A stretch of DNA of 64,000 nucleotides from Rhytidiadelphus loreus (GCA_947034895.1 OX344762.1:72100981-72164980); one strand, 5' to 3'. Counted from the stretch's first letter, positions 21,263 through 34,133 are shown. The notes: generated from the sequence alone by a model not told the origin. Numbers and translations are program-made.

Positions 21263-23645
21263 TGTAAACTAGGTTTTTGCTTCAACCCAAAACCCAGGAA
21301 TACAGTATAGGGGTTCTAATTCTAGGGAATGATCAAATAGTCTAATGTATTGTGGCTGAGGTCACTTGTTTTCTAGAATGAGGTGGATTTTAGGGGTAAA
21401 TACTATAAAAATACACAAACGAAGGGAAGATGCATAGATTTCACTCTTATTCCCAAGAATTAATTTTGTTAGCAGTCCGTTAATAATGCTATTGGACGCA
21501 TGAATGCAGTCCCAGTCCTGGACTAGTGTTCTAGGGGTATTTCCGACAAATTGTCAAGATAGACCACAAATTGTCATGCATGATCTAGACCTTTAAGTGC
21601 AAATAACATATAGATACATATAGAGATATATGTTCGTTAATTAAAGTGATCTTTTATCGTGAGAGACAAATTGTCGGGCAGTCACTACTTATTTAGCCTA
21701 ATTACTAAATTATCATGAGTAGGAGATCTGTCTCAGTCCTACGACAAATTGTCTCTAACTAAATGCAAGGGCATGAGTGTGTGATGCATTACGTTTACAA
21801 TCATAACAACAACACAAGGCAATACTATCTTAACGCATCATCACAATATATTTCAATGTCTATTCCAATTTCTACTATTAATAACATAAGCTTATTTGAA
21901 TTTCAAAACTATCCATTCATCTATTATATGCAATACACGTTTCAATTTCACATACAACAAACAAACAGGACAGAATATCGTTAACCACATTGAATACTTT
22001 GACAAATTGGCCCTCACTGTTCACTCAGTTCAGTCCCAGTTTATGACAAATTGTCTTACAACAATCCGGTTTAATCAGTCCACTTGTCAATAATAGAGGG
22101 AAAACTACAAAGGCAAATTGTCTCATTGTCTGGTATCCTTTTGTAATCAAAGACAATTTGTCAATTTAAAGGTCAACCAGGTGCGGTTTGAATACCAACA
22201 GTTGGAACAATTTGTCTTTTCAGTAATCTCTAAATTAATAATTTCCCTTTCAGAAATTGAATTTATTCAAAACAGTTCATACGCCATGACAAATTGTCGT
22301 TTTCATATCAATCATTTATACTTAAAAGTATACAAATAATTTCAAAACAATATGAAATCGATAAACAGAAATTCACGACAATTTGTCTTACCTGGATTCA
22401 AAGTCCAGTTTTCCTTTCCGACATAACCTATCCGAATAACAACTTGATTATTCAACGCATTTCAATTGATAATAATGTGACTGTATAGTTCTTAGACAAT
22501 TTGTCTTTACACTATCTCACACTTTGTCAATTTCTATTCATACTTCCATATCATCTCTTTCATTGTCCAATAAAACTACTTGATAGAATTAATTTCCATA
22601 TTCAACATTCGAAACTTATCCCATGAACAACTCTACCGTAAACAGCAAAAATCTTCAACACAATTATCCAAATAAATTATCACAATTACAACTTGTAGAA
22701 TTTCTGTACTTATCTGTATTGTTGGAGAATGGACAAATTGTCTGTCGATCGATCTGAACTCCACGGCAACTGGACTTTCTTGATTTGTACTCCGTTTCTT
22801 GGCAGCAACCGCGTTCACCGATGACAATTTGTCTTTCTCTTTCCATCAATCCGTATGCTTTCCATTGCCGTAATTGAAGTAACAATTTGTCTCAACCCCT
22901 ACTACTAACAACACAGTCAATTTGCCTTTACAATGATACCCAGTTAACTTTGACAAATTGTCTTTACGCACTCAGAGCATACTCAGACAAATTGTCTTCA
23001 ACTGTTACCGTAACTACAACAAACTGCCGAACTATAACACTGACAATTTGTCTCGGTAATTGCATACACTCACAATCACAGCGAGACAATTATGCAAACA
23101 ATTACAACACACACACAGAGCAACAAATACAATTTATCCCTAAATATTTCCAAACAACTATCCACACGCAAATATTCACAACACAATTACGTCCAATCAC
23201 TGGATCGTAATAACAACTTGACAAATTGTCAAATAATGTGACCCAATCACTGGTGTCACGGCCCGCAGCTTGGCAAACTCCCAAGCTGAACAAAAGTATC
23301 CAATCACTGGATATCAACAAAAAACACACAACAGACAAGAATAGGCAAATAGTCAGAAATTACAATTCGATTGCAAAGATTATAGGTACACGACAATTTG
23401 TTCAAGACTTAGAAAGATAAAAACTGGGCCAAGAAAATGACAAATTGTCTTTGCTATATACACTGTAGAAGACAACTATTCATATCTGTAACACTACAGG
23501 TAAGATTCATCACATCCTTCCAAACCTGCTTTGTAAAGACAATTCGTTTATATTGTACCAACAATAGGAGTTTAAATTGACAATTTGTCCTATTTACACT
23601 ACCAAAGACGAATTGTCAAGAAAAAGAAAATATCAAGTGACTACA
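21263..23645. mobile_element. TG...CA insertion with 5-bp duplication, packed with GACAAWTTGTC palindromes
   Basis: The 2383-bp segment starts TGTAAACTAGG, ends AAGTGACTACA and is flanked by GGAGC (21258-21262 and 23646-23650). Excision with one copy restores an in-frame coding sequence. Inside, the 11-bp palindrome GACAAATTGTC or GACAATTTGTC (central base A or T) and close variants occur about 24 times at irregular gaps of about 20-250 bp. The DNA between them is unique and AT-rich, so these are not tandem repeats. There is no ORF of note and no direct repeat of the ends. It could be a solo LTR or a short non-autonomous element. GT/AG dinucleotides near its ends could allow it to be spliced like an intron, but the duplication explains it better. 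Confidence 0.85.
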
Positions 23646-24479
23646 GGAGCCTCCCTGGTTACCTTCAAAATGATGCGTGGTTCCGTGGCTTGTCCTTGAG
23701 CTGTGATACCCCCCTTGAGGGTCATTATCGTAGTGTGAAATACTTCGCGTATCTTGCGAGCCATATGCACCACGATCGGGTCTGTACACCCCATGATGGC
23801 CATATTGTCGACCACGGTCCTCTAGGCTTCTTTGCATTGCCTCTCGCATTTCTTGTTGGTATTGAATGTCCTCCCGATCTTCTGTACACTCGTGCCTCTC
23901 TTCCATCCTCGCGGGTGTTGGAGTGTCTTTCTCATCATCATCACCTGACCATTCATCTTCTGCATCCGACAATACAACCGGTGGAAATCCAAACTGGCCT
24001 CGATTAGACCACTCTGGCATGCAATCGCTCGGCCCAATCCAACTGGTATAAAGTACCGCATCACTGCGATTCAAGTGGGTAACATCTTTTCCGTAAATTG
24101 TGCGCCAATCTACATCTTTGTGGAGTACAATCTCCGCCCAAACCATGCTCATGTTGGAATAATTCATTAAATTCAGTTTGGAGTCCCGTATTTGAGCTGA
24201 ACATGTTACTTCCTCGTATTGATGAACAAAGTGTTTGCTTTGGCATGTGGAAATTTGTCCTTCCCAACGACGAACTTGCACCTCTGCGCGTTCTCTGGAC
24301 CATATTTTGGAGAGGTGCGTCATTTTGATGTACTTCTTGCACGTCGTGCAGTCCCAAGTTTTTTTGGGTTCTTCTTCCCATCCCGGTTCAGCTACACACA
24401 TTTGGTTGTCCCAATCATCCCAATTTATGTCTTGGGATTTGCCCTTCTTACTGGACTTCGATTTGTTATCGCGAGGCAT
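23646..24479 (-). pseudogene. RING-gene-family member, N-terminal 278 codons (split by insertion 21263-23645)
   Basis: ATG at 24479 gives MPRDNKSKSSKKG, a basic start like that of the kinase gene. The family domain follows: PKKTWDCTTCKKYI, KMTHLSKIWSRE, then HKDVDWRTIYGK and SWIGPS. The order and spacing match the genes at 16067/12084 and 59384. The rest is acidic (SDAEDEWSGDDDEKD), then Tyr/Gly/Arg/His-rich. Unlike the RING gene it has no finger and no long coiled coil; the restored product would be about 366 residues. Upstream are a TATA box at 24646 and a GC word array. Upstream in-frame codons to 24512 exist, but the second ATG fits the promoter and the family better. It is dead or altered unless the insertion is spliced out. 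Confidence 0.78.
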
Positions 24480-24645
24480 GGTAAGCTTGCTTAAATGATT
24501 AATGATTCGCACTTACACTTGAAACAATTTAGGGTTCGATCACAATCATTTGCACACCAAAACGGAAGAGGCGCACAGAGCCTTAGGCACTAGATCACCT
24601 ACTCCGCAAGGGAAACGATTGTAGCAAAATAAGCCGTGCTCTCCG

Positions 24646-24655
24646 CTATTTATGC
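24646..24655 (-). promoter_or_regulatory. TATA box of the gene starting at 24479
   Basis: GCATAAATAG on the minus strand, directly next to the first CGGACGGC word of the array at 24656. It lies about 167 bases before ATG 24479. Confidence 0.6.
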
Positions 24656-25040
24656 AATCGGACGGCATGAATCCACGTACGGGAGCATCGGACGGCACAC
24701 ATGCGGACGGCAAGATCGAACGGTGGAAAATCGGCGTCTGTCACATCGCACGGTCACCGTCCAAAGCGGACGGGCCCCCGACAGGCGGACGGACATCCGG
24801 TCGCCAGTCCGCCCCTGTTCCGTCGGGCCGTCCGCTTCTGATCCGTCCGCTTCTGATCCGACGGGGCGTCCGCTTCTGTACCGTCGGCCCGTCTGCTCCT
24901 GTTCCGTCGGGCCGTCCGCTCCTGTTCCGTCGGAAGAATCGGCCGTCCGCTCGTCCAGCGGTCGGACGCCATCTACCGCCAGGTATGTCAAAAGACGTCC
25001 TGGGGTCAGCGTCCGCGGACTCTGGACGTCCGGACGCCCT
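24656..25040. repeat. CGGACGGC array, two halves in opposite orientation
   Basis: From 24656 to about 24800 the words read CGGACGGC and GCGGACGG. From about 24810 to 24960 they read GTCCGC and CCGTCCGCTTCTG, with the 17-bp unit TGATCCGTCCGCTTCTG in near-tandem. The array is thus mirrored, as at 4313 and 58836. It ends near GGACGTCCGGACG at about 25023. Open frames on both strands here are artefacts of composition. Confidence 0.85.
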
Positions 25041-25079
25041 GTCAACCCTGTGCATAACAAAGGATTAGTCACATGTGCA

Positions 25080-26734
25080 TGAAGAATGAAATTCCTTAAA
25101 TAGTTTATGATGACAATTGCAGTATTCTTCTCCTCTGCAAAAAATAATCATTACTTTTGATTTGTAGTACTTGAACTTATCACTTTGCAACAATAAGTTT
25201 TATATCTATGGAGCTAAAGTATAAGCATGCAAGCCTACTTGATTTCTAACTGTTGTGAATCAATGTTTCTTCCTACATGTCAATCTATTGAATATGGACT
25301 ACTTGCTAGTAAAGTAGAGCATTGGAGAATTTCCTTTGTATACTAGTAATATGGCACCTAGTGCCCCTAATGTTCACCATTATGTATCTCATAAGTTGTG
25401 GAGGAATTGGATACTTGGATTAAGCTATACATTATAGTTTTTGTGTTGCACAGGGAATTCAACCAAGAGGAAAAATTTCTTGCATTGTTGGGTTTAATTA
25501 ACTTTAGCCAAGAATTAAAGAAATTAAAGAAAGAAGAAGAGGAGAGCAAGAAAGATGAGAAAAAAAAGATAGTGCAAGTGTGGTCATAACAAGGACTTTT
25601 GAACCATTTGTAGTAGGTACATCAAGAGCTGGCGATCATCTTCAATGTGATCAATCATGTTTGCTCTATCAATCATTTTCTATCTTCTGTATGTTCATGA
25701 TTTTTTAATTTTATTTCATAGGACAATAGCCTTACAAAAACTAGATGATTGATTGACTAGGTGGAGAGAAGCAAATCAATGACTAACAAGAATGGAGAGG
25801 CCAAAACAATGACTTTCTATTGCAAGTTATATATATCTAGCTAAACTTGTCCTTGAGCATATATCTAGAACATGGAAAAATACTTGAAGCAGTCAACACA
25901 AGCATTGGAACAATAGGTTGAACGGGAGGCAATTTTTTATAGAGCTCTTATGAGGTATTGCTTACTAGTTATTAACCATTATCTATAATAAATGCACTTC
26001 ACTAGAAACAAAGATTGTCAAGTTTTGAAGTCTCACAAATTTTTATGACATGAACCACAAATGACCAAGTAAAACCTCGTAATAGTCCTTTATGTTTGTG
26101 CCCAATTCCTTATCACCAATCTATAAATACATTGCACATGAACAATGATGACATTGAATATAAAAGTGACCATATTACTAGTCTTCGTCCCTTGGTAATA
26201 AAAACAGCTACAATACTAAATAGACAGGGACTCTTGAAATTCTACACATCAACGACTTGTGATTCAAATGTGCAGATGAAAACTATGGTACAAGTACCTC
26301 TTTCTATTTTCCTAGGATTATTAGTCCATTAGAAGGAAGTTCCACTTGTACTTTTCATTTATACTTCTTGTGATTGCCAACATTTAGCAATCACTAAAAT
26401 TCTGAAATTCCAAGTTTCGTTTTTAGTGCTTTCTTGCCTAGTTTCATGATTCTTGTTTTAAAATATCAATGCTTTGATTGACCTCTTTGTGTCACATGAC
26501 ATGGCGTAGTTGTAATAAATGAGTGGGGGTGCGAGTTAGAACAAAAATCACTACAATCATGACCATTACTTTGGGCGTTTGCATTTAAAAATTGAGTGAA
26601 TGTTCTCCATCCTATAATACTCCATCATTTGAACTTTCTAATATGAATAACGACGATGGGAACTTCTGAGAAGACTAATAGAAGAATAATTGCTAACTTG
26701 GACTATCAGATGGAGTGATGGACTCTTGGAGGTG
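25080..26734. other. Intergenic DNA, no gene seen
   Basis: AT-rich sequence. Short frames such as 25398-25589 (a Lys/Glu-rich stretch) and 26096-26332 lack domain features, splice context or composition to support a gene. The insertion site of the next element (ACCAT, 26735-26739) closes the interval. Confidence 0.5.
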
Positions 26735-26739
26735 ACCAT

Positions 26740-29700
26740 TGTGAGCTCCTAATTTGTCACTTGGAACTCATAGTTTGTTTGTTCTTTTAGATTATTGCAA
26801 TTTAAGTCATAATATTATACAAAAAAACCCAAAAGAATATAGAACTAGAATAGGCATGTCACATGCCAATATAGCCTTTGGTCATAAATAGTCTTTTATC
26901 CCTAGAATACCTCCCAAATCCACTTGTGTATAGGTTAACTTAGTGGGTAGTGGGAATCATCAACTTAGTAGGGAACTTACCCAAAATAGCCTAAAATCCA
27001 GTGCATGTGATCACACTTGGCTAAATTGGTCCTAGGAGAGATAGAGAAATCCTTACGTAAATCTCCAAAGATAGGTTTTAGTTTCTCCATTCCATCGACA
27101 AAATATTAGAAACCTCAATTGTTAGCATGTAAGAGTCTCTTTCTCAAGATAGGCCAACAAAGAAATCTATGGTTACTGGATGATGCTCTAGGATCGGAAG
27201 CATGTCAAGAAGTCAAAAACGAAATCCATTCGCTAAGATTCCCTTGTATAAGGAAGATTTTCAAATTGTTGATAAATAAAAAAAGGCCAATTTTTTCTTT
27301 CCTGCCATGCATGCGCAAGACCAACACAAGACTTGGCATATTAACTTTTAGAGAACTCTATGAGAGGTTTCCCAAGAAGTTTTGGAATTTTATGACTTGC
27401 AGAGATACCTCTTCAGGATGGTCAACTATTTAAATCCATGAGGGAAAATTCATGGAAAATTCCCGAATTGCGGTAAAATCTCACTAAAAATTAAGTTAGC
27501 TTTTCTTATGTTAATAACAAACTCTAACAAGTTTCAAAGTGTTTTGATTGTAGGAGGTGTCTGAATCACCAACATTCCTCCAAATATCAATTATGATGCA
27601 TTTATGTGGAATTGACCAACATCCCAGGAGTACACAAAGTTGGAATGAAGTCAACAAGGAGTCTTTCTTAATCCCTAAAACCCTCTTGACAACCCTAGCT
27701 AGTCACCCTTGTCAAAAAAGGTAACCTCCGAAAGTTAGATATTTTTTTCCAGTTGGCGTTAGTTGCCGATGAGTTTTTTGCAAGAGAAATAGGGGGGTGG
27801 AGATCTCTTAGACTAAAAATGACCTTCTGAAGCCAATGGCACAATCTATTTGTAATTTGGAGTTGAACTTCAAAAGTTATAGTGTTGGACTAGTGTGACC
27901 CAAGACGGTAAAATCCTAGAAGATAAGGATGAAAATCCGAAAGTTAGGATGAAAATTTAAGTTGATAGGATTACCTCAGTTAAAATGGGGGAAGATGAGA
28001 GCCATGGGAGAGTATAAAAGGGGGCCCATCTTCTTCTCAAACCACCCCCCATTCTTATTTTGGAGTCTATGGGTCTAAGTTAGTTTTGGATATTTTTTTG
28101 GCGTTGAAGCCAAAAATCTCTACGGTGTTTGTGGAGCACTTTCTTGCTCCATTGTTGTTCTATTTTGAGCTTGGAGGTCTTTGGGGTCCTTTGACGTTGT
28201 CCTTGGACGTGTTTGGATGTTAAGTCGTGAGTCAAGAGTCTTTTGTATTTTTGTAAGAACTAACTTGGGCATTGCAAGGGTTGTTGTTGGTGTCTCGTAC
28301 TAACCCTAAAATCACCCCCCACTGTACCTTGGCGATGCCGCTTTGGGGGGCCTTCAGTGCAAATTTGCATAATATTAACCGAGAAGAGTAATACTAACTT
28401 GTGTCTTATCTTGGTATTTTAGTGAGGGCAAGAATTTTTGTAAGAGTGTTGCCAACTAATCCCCGTTCAAAGGTGTGCTTGGCCTTAAGAAATCCTCTCC
28501 TCTAAGGCGGAGCTTTGAATTTCCCTACACCCTAATAGCCCTAGATTGTGTGTTAAAAAACGCGGCTACCAACGAAGCTTTGAACCCAAAAATCTAGGAA
28601 AGCCCTAGATTTGGTGTTAAAACCAAACCTACAGTAGAGCCATGAACCTCCCTTCTACTCAAAATCAAAGTTTAGTTTCCAAAACGCGTTGGAAACTAGT
28701 CAAAGTTTAGGGTCCAAAAAGAGTATGTGTTGCCGTAGGATAGAAGTCACTAAAAACCAACCCTCCTTTTTTGTCTGTTCCTTCTTTAATTTTCCTCATT
28801 TCTCCCCTTCTCCTTAGGGGCGGGAGTTTGTAGTTTGGTAATTGGGGTTTGTTGGGGTTCAGGACTGCCACTGGGGGTCGGGTATTGAGACTACCACTAG
28901 GCCGGGATCGGGATTGCCGATGGATTAGGTATTAGGGCTACCACTAGGCTAGGTTCAAGACTGAGTTGGGGATTGCTAGGGTCTATTGGAGTTTGAGAGT
29001 TGGGTCTGTAGGCAATTTGGGGCAAGGGTCTGTGGGCAAGTTTGAGGTTGGGTTTTATGGGCAGTTTAGGATTGGATTTAATGGGCTTGGAGCTAGAATC
29101 TTGGGGCAAATGGATTTTGGATGTCCTACGGGGGTCTTAATCTCCTAACATGCGCACTCAAGACAAAAAATTTACCAATATCGGTTCATTTTGGGGCAAC
29201 ACTAAATACTCCAAAGGAAGACCACAACACTCGACAAGCCAAGGACATTGCCACAAGAAGAAGGGGAGGGAAAAAATAGCATCTATAAGTGCTCCAAGTG
29301 TAACCTCACACTTCTTTACAAAACCGTTCACTACTACTAAGTGAAATGAGGAAGGTGGGGGAAAAGAAGTACTAAGTAGGGGAAAAGATTAGGCAGAAAC
29401 CCAAGGACCATTGGGGGCCATAGGACAAGTCAAGCGTAAGAACTAGAAAAAACGTGCACATTAGGGGTGTAAGAAGGGTTGGTAAACACCAACGTGGCGT
29501 AAGAGTCTAGCGTAAGAGTCATTAGTGTAGGAATAAATAGGGCGGCATCAATAGTGCATAAAGAAAAGGAAAAGGAAGAAGTAAAGGAAGGGGGAACCTC
29601 TAAACTTAGCGGCTTGTAGGTTGACATTTATAAAGGGAAGTTCTCTAACTTTCCAAGAGTAAGGAGGATGACTACAAATACGAGGTCAAGAGAGAATCTT

Positions 29701-30429
29701 CGCCAACTCTTGCGTGACTTTCAACACAAGGTGAGACACTAATCCATCCCACGTCTTCTATACCTTCCAAATTTGACAATTATTAAGCAAGGCCGAGAGC
29801 TAGGGAAAGGTAGACCTAGGTTCAGGTCCAAATTGAGAGAGTAACTTTAAATTAGAGGCCTAGAGGTTTCCAGAATCCTAAAATACACCAAAATTGGAGT
29901 AGAATTGAGTGAGATATGGATAGATGAAGTTTAGCGGTCATAGTGGATGAAAAGTAGTCAACTTCATCCATGAAGAACAAAATTATAGGAATAACAAGTA
30001 AAAAACATACCAAGGCCAAAGGTCAAATTAAAATTAGTTTTGGAATTTAGGCTAGCAGTAATCAACGGATGAAGTTTAGGCACTACTAGTAGCAAACTCC
30101 ATCCATCAATATCTTTTGCTACGGGGGTCGGATCAGCTAGCATTTGGTATTTCTAGAAATGGCATAGAATATCCTACTACCTCTAGGGCTTAAATAGGAA
30201 GGCATCCATCTCCTCTCCAAAACCACCACAACAGTTAGGACCTAATTTAGTCCCTAGGAACCTTGTAGCCAATTAGTGTCTTTTAGCAATCATAACCAAT
30301 TAGGGAATAGAAAAGATCCATTGCTTAGAAGGCACAATGGATTAGTGCTAGACACCCATAGGTAAAAATAGGAACAAGAGCTTGGTTGTGATCAATTAAT
30401 TACCAAGGGTGGATAACTAAGCGCCCACA
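26740..30429 (+). mobile_element. TG...CA element, copy 1, 5-bp duplication ACCAT
   Basis: The 3690-bp segment starts TGTGAGCTCC and ends GCGCCCACA, flanked by ACCAT (26735-26739 and 30430-30434). It is collinear with 45806-49730: both have the same start, a shared block with GTGGGTAG/TAGTAGAAAC-like text, the segment around GGTTTCAGCTTTCCCATT, a TATA box in the first third, and the same end. There is no coding frame and no long direct repeat between the ends. The layout (about 1.3 kb, then TATA, then about 2.4 kb) fits U3 and R-U5 of a very long solo LTR. GGATGAAGTTT and its complement recur near 29920-30110. Confidence 0.85.
28013..28020 (+). promoter_or_regulatory. TATA box in TG...CA element copy 1
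   Basis: TATAAAAG followed by a pyrimidine-rich CATCTTCTTCTCAAACCACC start region. The same arrangement is at 47075 in copy 2, where the flanking text is conserved. It probably marks the element's own transcription start. Confidence 0.6.
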
Positions 30430-30502
30430 ACCATCATGTGCGCTTTTACACCTGTCCAACGATTTCAGCTCATGGTGACAAGCAGTGACCACACACCAGG
30501 TG

Positions 30503-30960
30503 CATTGCAAAAAAACGACCATATAAATGACTTCAATGTATGACTTCACAACAGTCATTCTGGACATATTTGATTGTAGAATGACTCAGGCCCCTTGGAG
30601 TCATAGTAGAAAAGTAGTTTATAAATGACTTCCATTTTTATTATCACCAACGATTTGTACCTTAGATGATAAGTGGATGAGAGATAGTTATCATTGAATT
30701 GATAAAGAAAGTTTGGCTTAAAGAAATGGCTATTGTGTTGCCATGTGGAAAGTGCTTCTCTCTTCCATCCCACGTAGACATCCACGTAGACAGTCATTTT
30801 CAAATCATTTTGAAGTTACCACAGACCCATTAAACATCTGGCGTGGACAGCCATATGGCAAGTCATTATGTAGTCATTTGGAAGCGACGTGGATTTAGGG
30901 TTCACAATACTTCCCAAGAATGTGGAAAGTCATTTTTCTGTCATTTTAACCCCTAAGTGC
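30503..30960. mobile_element. Fragment of a CACTA-type element with AGTCATT words
   Basis: It begins CATTGCAAAAAAACGACC, a mutated form of the CACTACAAAAAAACAGG terminus at 60385, then shows ATGACTTC, AGTCATT and TGACTT words about every 25-60 bases. A matching right end is not visible, and the words fade after about 30960. It belongs to the same family as 1-2113 and 60385-64000. Confidence 0.5.
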
Positions 30961-33360
30961 CTAAAGCCTTTCCAAGGGTGTTTTTCCTATGAAATAAGAG
31001 CATGGGCTTATAGTTATTCCTGATGAAGCAAATTTTTCCCAAAATCTGACCCTATAGATGTTTAAAGAGCTTACTTAATAGTATGCATACCTATTTTGAG
31101 TGTGAAATTGCATAGGAATTGTAAGATTATAACAAGAAAAATTTACAAATTCTATTTTTAGTATAATGTTTCACAAATTTGCATATAAAAGTTTTTTGGG
31201 ATGGGAGGTGATATGAAGAACTATACATAGTGTTAGTACACAAAAATGCACTTTCAAAAAAATTAATTTCACAAGAATAGCTATCAAACTCATTACACAA
31301 TCCACCTTGCAATTGTTGAAATGCATTTTTTTTTGTTATACACTTAATAAGAAAAAATCACAAGTACTTCCAAATCAGAACTTTCATGTTTAAATTTTCA
31401 ACAATGAAAATCAAGAAAAAAATTTACTCTTTCCAATGGGACCATTTTCAAAGAAAATAGATAAGTACTACTTCTTAGATCTCAAAACTAAGTAAAATTG
31501 CTCAAAGTTGTGTGTATTACTATACATTGTCCACCCTTTTTCTAAATAATGGAAGCCACTCCACTAAGGCACCATGTACCTTCTAAATCAACAAGGTCGT
31601 TCCCAATGTTGTCCCCAACACTCCTAATACTCTCCAATGAACGGGGAGTACTAGCATTTAGTTACAACTTAGCCGGTTGAATTTGAGAATTTCTGAATGA
31701 AATAGAGAAGTCTAGGCTAAGGTTCCGGATGAAAAAAAGAAGTTTAGGAAATGGGCCGATTAGAAAAATTAAGTCTAGGCATTTAGCCGTCTACCCTTAG
31801 AATAAGTAGGAAAATTACCTATTAGAATTTTATTTTGTAGGCCGGCAGCCGACCAATCTCATACTTTGTAGGAATTTTTTTTACTATGCATAGAATACTA
31901 TGCATATTGCATAGTATTCTATAATCTATACATAGTGTTCTGTGTATAGTAATAAAAAAATTGTGTATTACTGACTTATTGTAAGAGTGTAAGTCTGTAA
32001 TATTGTATGTCTATATACCAAACTAACAATGAGCTGTCACCTTTTGGTATAGTAACTTATTGGCTTTCAGTAATTTATACTTGAATGTTGATAATTTCTT
32101 GCCAGGGCGTTGGGGCCGTCAATCTCTCCTTGAAATGTAATCTCCACCGTAGGATTTGGGGCGTGACGCAATGTCTCCGGAGTCCAACCCCTGCGCCCTT
32201 GTTTGTCATTTTCTTTCTCAGTGGCAATGTTTCACCATCTCTGTCCCGTCAGCGCCACTTGCGTTGATTTCGAATTTTTGGTTCTCCACTCCTCCCAGCC
32301 TTGGAGCCTCCTTGTGTCCCTGCTTGATGAATTTTTGAGTTTTCTTTTTTTGTAAGTCTATATGCATGTTCTGCAGCTGTGCGGTGCGGTGATTGCAATC
32401 GGTTTCTTGCTGTCTTGGTGGTGTAATTTGGACATTGACATGTGCGGCTCTTGTTTTGGAATTTACACTTCTTTTGGCTTGGATTTTATCCCGGGAGACC
32501 GTTTGTGGAACTTTGGCCAAATCAGGATTTTGGGTTTGGTTTGGCTTCAAGTTTGTTTGGCAAAGACAAAGGTGTTTGACGAAGATGAAGGATTGTTACT
32601 CCACAAACTGTGGCAATTCGTGATTTTGGGATCGAAGACTCAGAGTTTTGGCACTTTGGTCAATCGGTGGTTTGCTCTTCATTGCTTCAGTCTTTGATCT
32701 GCTCCTTGATTCCTGCAATTCCAGAAGAGTGCAATTTTGCGTAATCACCGATGAGTCCAGTTTCAATCACTCCCTTCTCTTTGGCCTTCTTTGTCTTTTT
32801 CTATCTTGCATTTCCTTTTTTGCTGCCTCTAGAGAGTCTTTACTTTTGTTGATCAATTGGTTTTGGTCTGGCTTTGAATGTACAGCGCACGATTGTACAA
32901 TTGCGATTGGTCTTGGATCGGTTTTGGAGCGATTACTTTGATTGTAATTGATCGCAATTAGAAGCTTTCTGAAGTCCTATGATCGAAGTTGGCCTAAAAC
33001 TGTAACTTTCAATAATTTTGGACAGTGACTCCTAGTTCTTTGGGGTCATTCCTGCACTGCAATCAGTTTCTCCGCAAGTTGAATCAGATAAGGTTCTCTC
33101 ACCTACACCCTATTGTGTTTCCCCTCTTCCATTTTTAATTTGTGTTGTCAATGCTTGTTGATGAGACTAGGTTTAGGTAAGGTTTAGGGTGCAACCCTTT
33201 GTCTCTTCCTTGTTTTGTGGATCATTGCTGAAATACTAAATGTTTCTTGAAACCGGGTTGCAAGTAGGGCTTACGGTGCTCAACCTTGATGTCTTGAAGT
33301 TATTTTTTCATGTTTAGATTGTGGGCTTGTACACTGCAGCATTGCAGCGGTTCATAAGAG
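30961..33360. other. Intergenic DNA, possible leader of the hAT-like pseudogene
   Basis: 30961-32080 is AT-rich with no gene. 32085-33340 has more even composition, several short frames (for example 32362-32697) and splice-like sites such as AGATAAGGTTCTCTC near 33087 and AGGTAAGG near 33175. It could be the untranslated leader and introns of the gene at 33361, since transposon genes of this type often have them. I cannot define exons. Confidence 0.35.
31890..31922. repeat. Perfect 15-bp inverted repeat, 3-bp loop
   Basis: ATAGAATACTATGCA, then TAT, then TGCATAGTATTCTAT. It is surrounded by further TATGCATA and CTATACATAG words. Too short and AT-rich to be a terminator of known type; it could be a cruciform-prone site or the remains of a small foldback element. 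Confidence 0.6.
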
Positions 33361-34133
33361 ATGGCTAAATGTCAAAAATCTCTGTGGGATCACTACTTTG
33401 CAAAGTCCAAAGATTTTGATGTTGTAGAAATTTGGTCCTTTGCATCTGATACTTCTTGTGGGCCTGAAACGTATGAATCTGGTGTTGATCAACCTCCCCC
33501 TTTTGATGCTGAGATAGATCAAAGCCACTGGAAGGAGCAATGGTACATCTAGTTTGAGTGGCTGCAATTTCGGGCAGACATTGGTAAGGTTTTTTGCAAG
33601 GTGTGCAGGGATAAGGGGGGCCGTTCTGCATATGCAAGAGATGGCTCCAAAAACTTGAAAGTAAGTGCTTTTCAAGATCATACCCGGTCCAACAAACATT
33701 GTTGCCTCACCTAGGCATTGTAGAGCAGCGGGAAGGTGATGGAGAAGGCCATCTTCAGCAGCCAGAGGGCGTGTGATGAGGCTATGGTTTCATTGTTCAA
33801 GGTAACTTAATTTTTGGAGAAGCAATCTTTATCCTACTCCCAGTTCCCTTCTTTGTGCAAATTGTTGGTTAGTGTTAATGCTCCTATGACTCTATCCATG
33901 CACCACAATGAGAAAGCATGTACTGATCTGATTTGGTTCATTTCCATGGTGATTCAAAAGAAAGTTATTTGAGAAGTTATTAACCGTGTGAAGAATTCAG
34001 CTTTTTTTGGTTTGATGATAGATGAGTCAATTGATATTAGTGTCATAGGGCACTTGGTCGTTTTTGCAAGTATAATTGAAGAAGGATTGCCCGTAACTGT
34101 TTTCTTGGGTTTGCTGGAGATAGAAGGAGGCAA
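33361..34133 (+). pseudogene. hAT-like transposase (TTF-type finger, DUF4371-like), 5' part
   Basis: From ATG 33361 the frame reads a short lead, then HWKEQWYI, a stop, then FEWLQFRADIGKVFCKVC, the TTF-type finger seen in ZNF862/ZMYM6-like hAT proteins. Further stops follow (near 33713 and 33969) before a well-kept catalytic block, SAFFGLMIDESIDISVIGHL and TVFLGLLEIEGG. The text is cut at codon GG/N by the CACTA element at 34134. The other half resumes at 42009. With the element and one CAA removed, the frame reads EGGKKDVVVIHDTL without interruption. Confidence 0.8.

Noticed and set aside
21263..23645. The GACAAWTTGTC region as an intron of the gene at 24479
   Set aside because: Splice-like GT/AG exist near the ends, but the GGAGC duplication with TG...CA ends and exact frame closure explains it better as an insertion.
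24636..25082. Overlapping ORFs on both strands up to 148 codons
   Set aside because: They lie in the CGGACGGC array, are open in several frames at once, and encode Arg/Pro/Gly/Ser repeats; the cause is lack of stop codons in GC-rich words.
27119..27433. 104-codon plus-strand ORF
   Set aside because: It lies in the U3-like part of TG...CA copy 1 and is not kept open in copy 2.
26740..30429. A complete LTR retrotransposon with paired LTRs
   Set aside because: I found no long direct repeat between start and end and no gag-pol text; the same holds for 45806-49730, 12085-15875 and 21263-23645.
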